This document shows, one piece after another, positions 1 to 7,018 of a DNA stretch of 64,000 nucleotides. This DNA comes from Streptomyces aquilus (GTDB taxonomy: Bacteria; Actinomycetota; Actinomycetes; Streptomycetales; Streptomycetaceae), in contig NZ_CP034463.1 of assembly GCF_003955715.1 (NCBI RefSeq), forward strand, positions 6,944,001 to 7,008,000, read 5' to 3'. Positions within the stretch are counted from its first letter, which is position 1. Every line of letters begins with the position of its first letter. A model generated the notes under the pieces. The model was not told the origin of the DNA. It was given only the letters and a program-made list of their open reading frames with translations, and did not search any database. A program made the position numbers and the translations under genes.

Positions 1-410
1 TTCACCACCACGGTGACCCACCACTCCTGAATCCCCTGGCAGGCGACCCGGCCGGAGTCGGTGGCGCACAGCGGGCGGGACGAACTGAGCCGGACGTGGC
101 CCTTGGACTCCGCGCGGAACGCGGCGTTCGCGTCCCCGGGCAGCAGGACGAAGCCACTGTTGACGGCTGCCAGCCCACTTCCGTCGGCCTTCACGGGCCG
201 CCACGGGCGGCTCTTCGTCCCGTCCAGCCCGACCCGGACGGTCCCGCCCACCGCCAGGCACACCGTGCGTCCGCTGTCCGAGGCGTGGAGCTCCGGCACG
301 GACGCGCAGCCGGAGGGCGACACCGTAGCCCCGCTGTCGCCGCCGGACTCGGTGCCGCACCCGGCCAGCAGCAGGGCCGCGACGGCGAAGCTCGTGGTAC
401 TACGACGCAT
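1..410 (-). CDS. Secreted lipoprotein, partial (C-terminus beyond left edge)
   Basis: Read on the minus strand from ATG at 410, the frame stays open to base 1, giving about 136 residues. The N-terminus MRRSTTSFAVAALLLAGC is a lipoprotein signal peptide: two arginines, a hydrophobic stretch, and lipobox LAGC with the lipidated cysteine at residue 18. The mature part starts with a Gly/Ser-rich linker and contains several further Cys (ASVPEL region, TVCLA, PLCAT, VACQG), which suggests disulphides in an extracellular domain. The function is not recognised. It lies downstream of nrdAB on the same strand, with a hairpin between them, so it is probably transcribed separately. The signal peptide is clear; the start codon is supported by it. 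Confidence 0.75.
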   Translation of the reverse strand, partial: MRRSTTSFAVAALLLAGCGTESGGDSGATVSPSGCASVPELHASDSGRTVCLAVGGTVRVGLDGTKSRPWRPVKADGSGLAAVNSGFVLLPGDANAAFRAESKGHVRLSSSRPLCATDSGRVACQGIQEWWVTVVV

Positions 411-422
411 GACGGATCCCTC

Positions 423-450
423 CTCGCCTCTCTGACGTGCCGGAGGCGAG
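423..450 (-). terminator. Hairpin downstream of nrdB
   Basis: An 8-bp inverted repeat (CTCGCCTC at 423-430, GAGGCGAG at 443-450) lies 20 nt after the nrdB stop and before the lipoprotein start. There is no U-tract, as is usual for Streptomyces terminators. Role inferred from position. Confidence 0.45.
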
Positions 451-469
451 AAGGGATCCATGGTGGGGG

Positions 470-1483
470 CTAGAAGTCCTCGTCCAGGTCGACCGTGCCC
501 TCCACGGCGACCTGGTACGCGGACGGGCGACGCTCGAAGAAGTTCGTCAGTTCCTGGACGCCCTGGAGCTCCATGAAGGAGAACGGGTTCTCCGAGCCGT
601 ACACCGGGGCGAAGCCCAGGCGGGTGAGGCGCTGGTCGGCGACGCACTCCAGGTACTGGCGCATCGAATCGGTGTTCATGCCCGGCAGACCGTCACCGCA
701 CAGGTCGCGGCCGAACTGAAGCTCCGCCTCGACCGCCTCCCGCATCATGTCCGTGACCTGCTGCTGGAGCCGGTCGTCGAAGAGCCCCGGCTCCTCCTTG
801 CGGACGGTGTCGACCACGTCGAACGCGAAGCTCATGTGCATGGTCTCGTCGCGGAACACCCAGTTGGTGCCGGTGGCGAGACCGTGCAGCAGACCCCGGC
901 TGCGGAACCAGTAGACGTACGCGAAGGCACCGTAGAAGAACAGGCCCTCGATGCACGCGGCGAAGCAGATCAGGTTGAGCAGGAAGCGGCGGCGGTCGGC
1001 CTGCGACTCCAGGCGGTCCAGCTTCTCGACCTCGTTGATCCACTTGAAGCAGAACTCGGCCTTCTCGCGGATGGACGGGATGTTCTCCACCGCCGCGAAC
1101 GCCGCCGTCCGGTCCTCCGGGTCGGGGAGGTAGGTGTCGAGGAGCGTCAGATAGAACTGGACGTGCACCGCTTCCTCGAAGAGCTGCCTGGAGAGATACA
1201 GGCGCGCCTCGGGGGAGTTGATGTGCTTGTACAGCGTCAGCACCAGGTTGTTCGCCACGATCGAGTCACCCGTCGCGAAGAACGCGACCAGCCGGCCGAT
1301 CAGGTGCTGCTCCTCCGGCGTCAGCTTCGCCAGGTCGGCGACGTCCGAGTGGAGGTCGACCTCCTCGACGGTCCAGGTGTTCTTGATGGCGTCCCGGTAG
1401 CGCTCGTAGAAGTCCGGGTAGCGCATGGGGCGGAGGGTCAGCTCGAAGCCCGGGTCGAGAAGGTTCTTGGCTTCGCTGGTCAT
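470..1483 (-). CDS. nrdB: Class Ia ribonucleoside-diphosphate reductase, beta (radical) subunit
   Basis: 337 residues, the usual length for R2 proteins. It holds the diferric-tyrosyl radical that starts reduction of ribonucleotides in NrdA. The helix EEAVHVQFY shows Glu, His and radical Tyr in the spacing of E115/H118/Y122 of E. coli NrdB, and the second metal set appears as ETMHMSFAFD. The acidic C-terminal tail VDLDEDF is the typical peptide that docks onto the large subunit. Its ATG shares one base with the nrdA stop (TAATG), so the two are translationally coupled and share the riboswitch-controlled transcript. Confidence 0.95.
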   Translation of the reverse strand: MTSEAKNLLDPGFELTLRPMRYPDFYERYRDAIKNTWTVEEVDLHSDVADLAKLTPEEQHLIGRLVAFFATGDSIVANNLVLTLYKHINSPEARLYLSRQLFEEAVHVQFYLTLLDTYLPDPEDRTAAFAAVENIPSIREKAEFCFKWINEVEKLDRLESQADRRRFLLNLICFAACIEGLFFYGAFAYVYWFRSRGLLHGLATGTNWVFRDETMHMSFAFDVVDTVRKEEPGLFDDRLQQQVTDMMREAVEAELQFGRDLCGDGLPGMNTDSMRQYLECVADQRLTRLGFAPVYGSENPFSFMELQGVQELTNFFERRPSAYQVAVEGTVDLDEDF

Positions 1484-3843
1484 TACTGGCAGGCCTCGCA
1501 GGACTCGGGGTTCTCAAGGGAGCAGGCGACGGCCTCGGGGTCGGCGGCCTGCTGTACGGGGACAGTGGCCTGTGCCGCGCGGGCGATCCTCGTCGCCGGG
1601 CGCGAGCGCAGGTAGTACGTCGTCTTCAGGCCCTGCTTCCAGGCGTACGCGTACATCGAGGAGAGCTTGCCGATGGTCGGCGTCTCCAGGAACAGGTTCA
1701 GGGACTGGGACTGGTCCAGGAACGGGGTACGGGCGGCGGCCATGTCGATCAGGCCGCGCTGCGGGATCTCCCACGCCGTGCGGTACAGGTCGCGGACGTC
1801 CTGGGGCACCCAGGTGAAGCCCTGCACCGAGCCGTTGGACTCGCGCAGCGCCTCCCGGGTCTGCGCGTCCCACACGCCGAGCTTCTTCAGCTCGGCCACC
1901 AGGTAGGAGTTGACCTGGAGGAACTCGCCGGACAGGGTCTCGCGCTTGAAGAGGTTGGAGACCTGCGGCTCGATGCACTCGTAGACGCCCGCGATCGAGG
2001 CGATGGTGGCGGTGGGCGCGATGGCCAGCAGCAGGCTGTTGCGCATGCCGACCGCGGCGACCCGGGCCCGCAACGCCTCCCAGCGCTCCGGCCAGGTGAG
2101 CTCGACGTCGTAGTGGTCGGGGTGCAGCACGCCCTGCGCGGTACGGGTCTTCTCCCACGCCGGGAGCGGGCCGTTGCGCTCGGCGAGGTCGGCGGAGGCC
2201 TCGTACGCGGCGAGCATGATGCGCTCGGCGATGCGCGTGGACAGCTCACGGGCCTGCGGCGAGTCGAACGGCAGCCGCAGCTTGAAGAAGACGTCCTGGA
2301 GGCCCATCGCGCCCAGGCCCACCGGACGCCACTTGGCGTTGGAACGGCCCGCCTGCTCGGTCGGGTAGAAGTTGATGTCCACCACGCGGTCGAGGAAGGT
2401 GACGGCGGTGCGGACGGTGGCGTCCAGCCGCTCCCAGTCGATGTCCCCGTCGACCACGAACGCGCCCAGGTTCACCGACCCCAGGTTGCAGACGGCCGTC
2501 TCGCCGTCGTCCGTGACCTCCAGGATCTCCGTGCAGAGGTTGGAGGAGTGGACGACATGGCCGGGCAGCGCCGTCTGGTTGGCGGTGCGGTTGGCGGCGT
2601 CCTTGAAGGTCATCCAGCCGTTGCCGGTCTGCGCGAGGGTGCGCATCATGCGGCCGTACAGGTCACGCGCCGGGATCGTCTTCTTGGCGAGACCGGCCGC
2701 CTCCGCCTTGCGGTACGCGGCGTCGAACTCCTCGCCCCACAGGTCGACCAGCTCGGGCACGTCCGCCGGGGAGAACAGCGACCACTCGGCGTCGGCGTTC
2801 ACGCGGCGCATGAACTCGTCCGGGATCCAGTGCGCGAGGTTCAGGTTGTGCGTACGCCGGGCGTCCTCACCGGTGTTGTCGCGCAGCTCCAGGAACTCCT
2901 CGATGTCGGAGTGCCAGGTCTCCAGGTAGACGGCCGCGGCTCCCTTGCGCCGGCCGCCCTGGTTCACGGCGGCCACCGAGGCGTCCAGCGTCTTCAGGAA
3001 CGGCACGATGCCGTTGGAGTGCCCGTTGGTGCCCCGGATCAGCGAACCGCGGCTGCGGATACGGGAGTACGACAGGCCGATGCCGCCGGCGTGCTTGGAG
3101 AGCCGGGCGACCTGGTGGTAGCGGTCGTAGATGGAGTCCAGCTCGTCCAGCGGGGAGTCGAGGAGGTAGCAGGACGACATCTGGGGGTGCCGGGTGCCGG
3201 AGTTGAACAGCGTGGGGGAGGACGGCAGGTAGTCGAGGCGGCTCATGAGCCCGTAGAGCGCGGCGACTTCGTCCAGGGCACGGGTCGTGTCGTCCTCGGC
3301 GAGGCCGGCGGCGACGCGCAGCATGAAGTGCTGGGGCGTCTCGATGACCTGGCGGGTGATCGGGTGCCGGAGGAGGTAGCGGCTGTGGAGCGTACGCAGG
3401 CCGAAGTAGCCGAAGCGGTCGTCGGCGGCCGGGTCGATCAGGGCGTCGAGCCGTGCGGCGTGCACCCGTACGAACTCCGCGGTGCGGTCGGCGATCAGGC
3501 CCTCGCGGTGGCCGACCTCGACCGACTCGGTGAAGGACGTGACGCCCTGGGAGGCGGCCTCGGCGGCGATGCTGATGGTCAGCAGCCGGGCGGCCAGCCG
3601 GGAGTAGGCGGGGTCCTCGGAGATGAGTCCGGCGGCGGCCTCCGTCGCCAGCTCGCGCAGCTCCACGCCGCCATCGGAGTCCGCCCGGCCCGAGCGGCCG
3701 CGCAGCGCGGCGGCGGCGACCCGTCCGGGGTCGGCGTCGGGCAGGTCGGCGGTCAGCTCGGTCAGGGTCCGCAACAGGGCGGTACCGGGACCGTCGTTCT
3801 CCGCCTGGACCGCTGAAGCCGGATCTGCTGGCGCGATGGTCAC
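1483..3843 (-). CDS. nrdA: Class Ia ribonucleoside-diphosphate reductase, alpha (catalytic) subunit
   Basis: 786 residues from GTG at 3843; a GAGGGAG ribosome-binding site lies just upstream, and the further in-frame extension to 4125 runs through the riboswitch and is not coding. Reduces NDPs to dNDPs. Visible family features are SSCYLLDSP (first redox Cys), SSNLCTEI (Asn, thiyl-radical Cys and Glu of the active site), PTATIASIAG, and the C-terminal CEAC pair that takes electrons from thioredoxin. The N-terminal ~100 residues look like a degenerate ATP-cone. Coupled to nrdB by a one-base overlap. In Streptomyces this oxygen-dependent enzyme backs up the B12-dependent class II enzyme NrdJ, which fits the cobalamin riboswitch upstream. 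Confidence 0.95.
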   Translation of the reverse strand: MTIAPADPASAVQAENDGPGTALLRTLTELTADLPDADPGRVAAAALRGRSGRADSDGGVELRELATEAAAGLISEDPAYSRLAARLLTISIAAEAASQGVTSFTESVEVGHREGLIADRTAEFVRVHAARLDALIDPAADDRFGYFGLRTLHSRYLLRHPITRQVIETPQHFMLRVAAGLAEDDTTRALDEVAALYGLMSRLDYLPSSPTLFNSGTRHPQMSSCYLLDSPLDELDSIYDRYHQVARLSKHAGGIGLSYSRIRSRGSLIRGTNGHSNGIVPFLKTLDASVAAVNQGGRRKGAAAVYLETWHSDIEEFLELRDNTGEDARRTHNLNLAHWIPDEFMRRVNADAEWSLFSPADVPELVDLWGEEFDAAYRKAEAAGLAKKTIPARDLYGRMMRTLAQTGNGWMTFKDAANRTANQTALPGHVVHSSNLCTEILEVTDDGETAVCNLGSVNLGAFVVDGDIDWERLDATVRTAVTFLDRVVDINFYPTEQAGRSNAKWRPVGLGAMGLQDVFFKLRLPFDSPQARELSTRIAERIMLAAYEASADLAERNGPLPAWEKTRTAQGVLHPDHYDVELTWPERWEALRARVAAVGMRNSLLLAIAPTATIASIAGVYECIEPQVSNLFKRETLSGEFLQVNSYLVAELKKLGVWDAQTREALRESNGSVQGFTWVPQDVRDLYRTAWEIPQRGLIDMAAARTPFLDQSQSLNLFLETPTIGKLSSMYAYAWKQGLKTTYYLRSRPATRIARAAQATVPVQQAADPEAVACSLENPESCEACQ

Positions 3844-3974
3844 GTGGGGGCTCTCCCTCGCTCGGCACGGGGGCCTGGCGGAGAGCAGGGGGCAGCACGA
3901 GCGCACGCGGCGTCGCGTCCACCGGCCCACTCCGCGAGGCCCGGACGTCATGGCACCCGGGCCACGGCGGCCTG

Positions 3975-4127
3975 GGCACGCTGTCGGCAGGTCCTCGGAC
4001 TGACTCCCGTACACGCACAAGGCATGCACAAGTACACCGTTGCGGGACAGTTCCGGATTCGCACCGGATTCCCCTGCGACGACAGCGAGCATGAGCATAC
4101 ATCTTGTGCCGGGTTCGAGTGGCACCC
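3975..4127 (-). promoter_or_regulatory. Cobalamin (B12) riboswitch in the nrdAB leader
   Basis: On the minus strand the leader carries the hallmark blocks in order: a purine-rich segment with GGGAATCCGGTGCGAATCC, then CTGTCCCGCAACGGTGTA, and further on the B12-box-like AGTCCGAGGACCTGCCGACA. A TTGACG -35-like box at 4162-4157 overlaps the last codons of the upstream acetyltransferase, and the expected start of transcription falls near 4127, at the 5' end of the aptamer. Regulation of nrdABS by adenosylcobalamin through such an element is established in S. coelicolor. The ends given are approximate. Confidence 0.9.
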
Positions 4128-4150
4128 CTAGATGTTGTGTCGCGGTGACT

Positions 4151-4654
4151 TCAGAGCGTCAACTCATAGGTGAGAAGCGTGAACTCCACGCCCGGAATCG
4201 GCTGCCAGTCGCGGTGCGGGGCGCGGACGAAGCCGAGGCGCTCGTAGATGCGGTGGGCGGCGCGCATGACGGGCTGGGTCGACAGGACCATGCCGATGTC
4301 ACCGGCAGCCCTGGCGCGGTCGACACAGGCCTGTACGAGGGCTTGTCCGGCGCCTCTTCCGCGGGCCTCCGGGGCCACGGCCAGCATGCGGATCTCCGAT
4401 TCGCCGGGGCGGGAGAGCTCGGCCATGGCGCCGCCGGTCGAGGCGACGTAGGTGACGGTGCCCAGGAGGTGGCCGTCCTGGGCGGCGACGAGCACCTCGG
4501 CCGCGGCTGCCCGTTTGGCGACGTCTCTCAGTTCGCCGAGGTACCAGTCGCTCTCGCCGAAGGCGAGGAGGCCGTCCTGGATGTAGGCCTGGGCGGTGAT
4601 CTCGCCGAGTTCGTCGTATTCGGTAGGTTCTGCCGGCCGGATCAGTATGTCCAT
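4151..4654 (-). CDS. GNAT family N-acetyltransferase
   Basis: 167 residues from ATG at 4654 (MDILIRPAEPTEYDE, a typical GNAT start). Longer in-frame readings upstream cross a terminator-like hairpin and are rejected. The acetyl-CoA binding motif A is MLAVAPEARGRGAGQALV (V-x-P-x-x-R-G-x-G), followed by the ending IYERLGFVRAPHRDW seen in many small-molecule acetyltransferases. The substrate is unknown. It is upstream of nrdAB on the same strand; the nrdAB promoter appears to start inside its 3' end. Confidence 0.9.
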   Translation of the reverse strand: MDILIRPAEPTEYDELGEITAQAYIQDGLLAFGESDWYLGELRDVAKRAAAAEVLVAAQDGHLLGTVTYVASTGGAMAELSRPGESEIRMLAVAPEARGRGAGQALVQACVDRARAAGDIGMVLSTQPVMRAAHRIYERLGFVRAPHRDWQPIPGVEFTLLTYELTL

Positions 4655-4674
4655 GCACGTGAGTTTGCACGAAA

Positions 4675-4711
4675 AGCGGGCCGCCGAGGGTCTTGCTCTC
4701 GGTGGCCCGCT
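4675..4711 (-). terminator. Hairpin terminator of the symporter gene
   Basis: AGCGGGCCGCCGAG (4675-4688) pairs with CTCGGTGGCCCGCT (4698-4711) with one mismatch and a 9-nt loop. It lies about 75 nt past the symporter stop and just before the acetyltransferase start, so it separates the two transcripts. Confidence 0.6.
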
Positions 4712-4718
4712 GCGGGTC

Positions 4719-4785
4719 GTACGTGGTTGCTCGCGCCCACGCGGCGGAGCCGCACATCGAAACAGCCCCGCGCCCCTAGGGGCCT
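4719..4785. repeat. Intergenic GC-rich repeat element of Streptomyces type
   Basis: The stretch holds GCGGCGGAGCCGC and CCGCGCCCCTAGGGGCC, two short inverted repeats in an arrangement I recall from many Streptomyces 3' regions. Only one copy is seen in this window, so its repetitive nature comes from memory, not from this sequence. It directly follows the symporter stop codon and may act with the next hairpin in transcript 3'-end formation. Confidence 0.4.
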
Positions 4786-6414
4786 CTAGTGAGCGGCGCC
4801 AGCAGTTGCCGGGGGAAGCTCCACCTGGACGCCCGGGTCGCCCGCGTCCGCCGTGTAGTCCTCCGGGCTCGTCTCGTCGATGCCCTCGGGGGCCTTGAAG
4901 GCCTTCAGGACGAAGGTCAGGACCACCGTCACCACCACGTTCAGGACGAACGCCGTCAGGCCGATGTAGCCGATCTCGCCGATGCCGGGGATCTCCTTCG
5001 CGGAGCCGCCGAAGTGCTTCTGCGTCGGCGAGGCGACGCCGTATGCGGCGACCGTGCCGTAGATCATGCCGACCGCCCAGCCGGCGAGCAGCGCCCAGCG
5101 GTGGAACCAGCGGGTGAACAGACCGCCGACCAGGGCCGGGAAGGTCTGGAGGATCCAGATGCCGCCCAGCAGCTGGAAGTTGATGGCGACCGTCTTGTCC
5201 ATGGTGAGGACGAAGACCAGCGCGCCGACCTTCACCAGCAGGGACACCAGCTTGGAGACCTTGGTCTCCTGCTCCGGAGTGGCGTCCGGCTTGATGAAGT
5301 CCTTGTAGATGTTGCGGGTGAAGAGGTTCGCCGCCGCGATCGACATGATCGCTGCCGGGACCAGCGCGCCGATGCCGATCGCCGCGAAGGCCACGCCCGC
5401 GAACCACGCCGGGAACATGTCCTCGAACAGCTGCGGGATCGCCAACTGGCCGTTGGTGACCTTGACCCCGGCCGCGATCGCCATGAAGCCCAGCAGCGCC
5501 AGCAGACCCAGCATCAGCGAATACAGCGGCAGGATCGTGGTGTTGCGGCGGATCACCTCACGGCTCCTGGAGGAGAGCGTCGCGGTGATCGAGTGCGGGT
5601 ACATGAACAGCGCGAGCGCGGAGCCCAACGCCAGCGTGGCGTAGGTCCATTGGCCCGGCTCACCCGGCACCAGCGCACCGCGCGGCGCGCCCGTCGCCGG
5701 ATTGGTCTGGCTGTACGCCTCGCCCGCCTTGGCGAAGATCTCGTCGAACCCGCCCAGCTTGATCGGGATGTAGATGATCGCCACCGCGATGACGATGTAG
5801 ATCAGCGTGTCCTTCACGAACGCGATCAGCGCGGGAGCGCGCAGACCGGACGAGTAGGTGTACGCGGCCAGCACACCGAACGCGATCAGCAGCGGCAGGT
5901 CCTTCACGAACCAGTTGGTGTCCTCGCCGCCGCCGACGCCCATGACGTCCAGGACCGCCTGGATGCCGACGAGCTGGAGGGCGATGTACGGCATGGTCGC
6001 GAGGATGCCGGTGACGGCGACCGCGAGCGACAGGCCCTTGGAACCGAAGCGTCCGCGCACGAAGTCGGAGGTCGTCACATAGCCGTGCTTGTGCGACACC
6101 GACCAGAGGCGGGGCAGGAAGGTGAAGATCAGCGGGTAGACGAGGATCGTGTACGGCACGGCGAAGAAGCCGGCCGCGCCCGCCGCGTAGATGGCCGCGG
6201 GGACGGCGACGAAGGTGTACGCCGTGTAGAGGTCGCCGCCGAGCAGGAACCAGGTGACCCAGGTGCCGAACGACCGCCCGCCCAGGCCCCACTCGTCGAG
6301 GCTGTGCTCGTTCTCTGCCTTGCGCCAGCGCGCGGCGAGGAAGCCCATGACCGTGACGGCCAGGAAGAAGAAGACGAAGACGCCGAGCGCGACGCCGTTC
6401 ACGCCGTCGTTCAC
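4786..6414 (-). CDS. Sodium:solute symporter, MctP-like monocarboxylate permease
   Basis: 542 residues with about 13 hydrophobic segments, as in the sodium:solute symporter family. An early motif is WGLGGRSFGTWVTWFLLGGD, followed by the family-like run DLYTAYTFVAVPAAIYA. The closest remembered group is MctP-type permeases for lactate, pyruvate, acetate and similar acids. The small partner gene (DUF3311) just upstream overlaps it by 4 nt (ATGA), the usual arrangement for this subgroup. The neighbouring cstA is another carboxylate carrier. The C-terminal ~40 residues are hydrophilic and acidic, probably cytoplasmic. Substrate is inferred from family, not shown by sequence. Confidence 0.9.
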   Translation of the reverse strand: MNDGVNGVALGVFVFFFLAVTVMGFLAARWRKAENEHSLDEWGLGGRSFGTWVTWFLLGGDLYTAYTFVAVPAAIYAAGAAGFFAVPYTILVYPLIFTFLPRLWSVSHKHGYVTTSDFVRGRFGSKGLSLAVAVTGILATMPYIALQLVGIQAVLDVMGVGGGEDTNWFVKDLPLLIAFGVLAAYTYSSGLRAPALIAFVKDTLIYIVIAVAIIYIPIKLGGFDEIFAKAGEAYSQTNPATGAPRGALVPGEPGQWTYATLALGSALALFMYPHSITATLSSRSREVIRRNTTILPLYSLMLGLLALLGFMAIAAGVKVTNGQLAIPQLFEDMFPAWFAGVAFAAIGIGALVPAAIMSIAAANLFTRNIYKDFIKPDATPEQETKVSKLVSLLVKVGALVFVLTMDKTVAINFQLLGGIWILQTFPALVGGLFTRWFHRWALLAGWAVGMIYGTVAAYGVASPTQKHFGGSAKEIPGIGEIGYIGLTAFVLNVVVTVVLTFVLKAFKAPEGIDETSPEDYTADAGDPGVQVELPPATAGAAH

Positions 6415-6665
6415 TGGGCACCTCCACGACGGGCGCGCTGGTCACGCTGCCACAGCTTGTACGCGGTCATCGTCAGCGCGGTGGAGATCAGCACCCACAG
6501 CATCTGGTACCAGTAGAAGAAGGGGATGCCGATGAAGGCCGGGTCGACCTTCGCGTACGACCCCACCCACAGCATCGCCACGAAGGGCGCGAGGAGGCAG
6601 AGGGCGATGACCACGCGCACGGGTGTCACCACCGGTGGTCTGGCCTCGGGCGAATCTGATGACAT
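6411..6665 (-). CDS. DUF3311 small membrane protein, symporter partner
   Basis: 84 residues with two hydrophobic segments (VVIALCLLAPFVAMLWVG and FYWYQMLWVLISTALTMTAY) and a basic tail. Small proteins of this family are found directly upstream of MctP-like sodium:solute symporters and are thought to be an accessory subunit. Its stop overlaps the symporter start by 4 nt, so the two are coupled. ATG at 6665 was chosen because it gives the family's normal length. Confidence 0.85.
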   Translation of the reverse strand: MSSDSPEARPPVVTPVRVVIALCLLAPFVAMLWVGSYAKVDPAFIGIPFFYWYQMLWVLISTALTMTAYKLWQRDQRARRGGAQ

Positions 6666-6817
6666 GCGGCGGCTCCGATCCCCTCATCACTGATCACCGT
6701 GTAACGCGCAGGCAATCTAGGTCACGGTGTGACAGGAGTGGAAGACCTCGTCCGCATATCGGTATGTCGATTCGGTGAAGGTCCGACATCGGTGTCAACG
6801 GTTGCTGGATTCCGCCG

Positions 6818-7018
6818 TCAGCAGCAGCGGAAACCCTGGCGCGGGTCCGCCTCCTGCCGGTCCGTCCGCATCCGCTCGAACTCCCGCCGGGTCGGCACGT
6901 CCGCCTGCGGGTGGTCCCGGCGGACGTGCGCGACATAGCGGTCGTAGGCCGACTCGTCGGTCAACTCCCGTACGTACCAGCGCACCTTCTCAAGGGCCCG
7001 CCGCAGTGCCGACCTCAT
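6818..7018 (-). CDS. YbdD/YjiX family small protein, CstA partner
   Basis: 66 residues, starting MRSALRRALEKVRWYVREL and containing YDRYVAHVRRDHPQ, the family pattern of the short YbdD/YjiX proteins encoded just after cstA in many bacteria. In E. coli the cognate pairs are implicated in pyruvate uptake. The gene overlaps the end of cstA by 29 nt, so it is co-translated. No membrane segment is seen; it is probably a soluble regulator or accessory factor of the transporter. Confidence 0.85.
   Translation of the reverse strand: MRSALRRALEKVRWYVRELTDESAYDRYVAHVRRDHPQADVPTRREFERMRTDRQEADPRQGFRCC

Noticed and set aside
3844..4125. N-terminal extension of NrdA by 94 codons
   Set aside because: The extension is the cobalamin riboswitch; a good SD precedes GTG 3843 and the family N-terminus begins there.
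4655..5407. Fusion of the acetyltransferase with an upstream reading of the symporter in another frame
   Set aside because: A terminator hairpin and repeat element separate them, and the upstream part is a shadow of the symporter.
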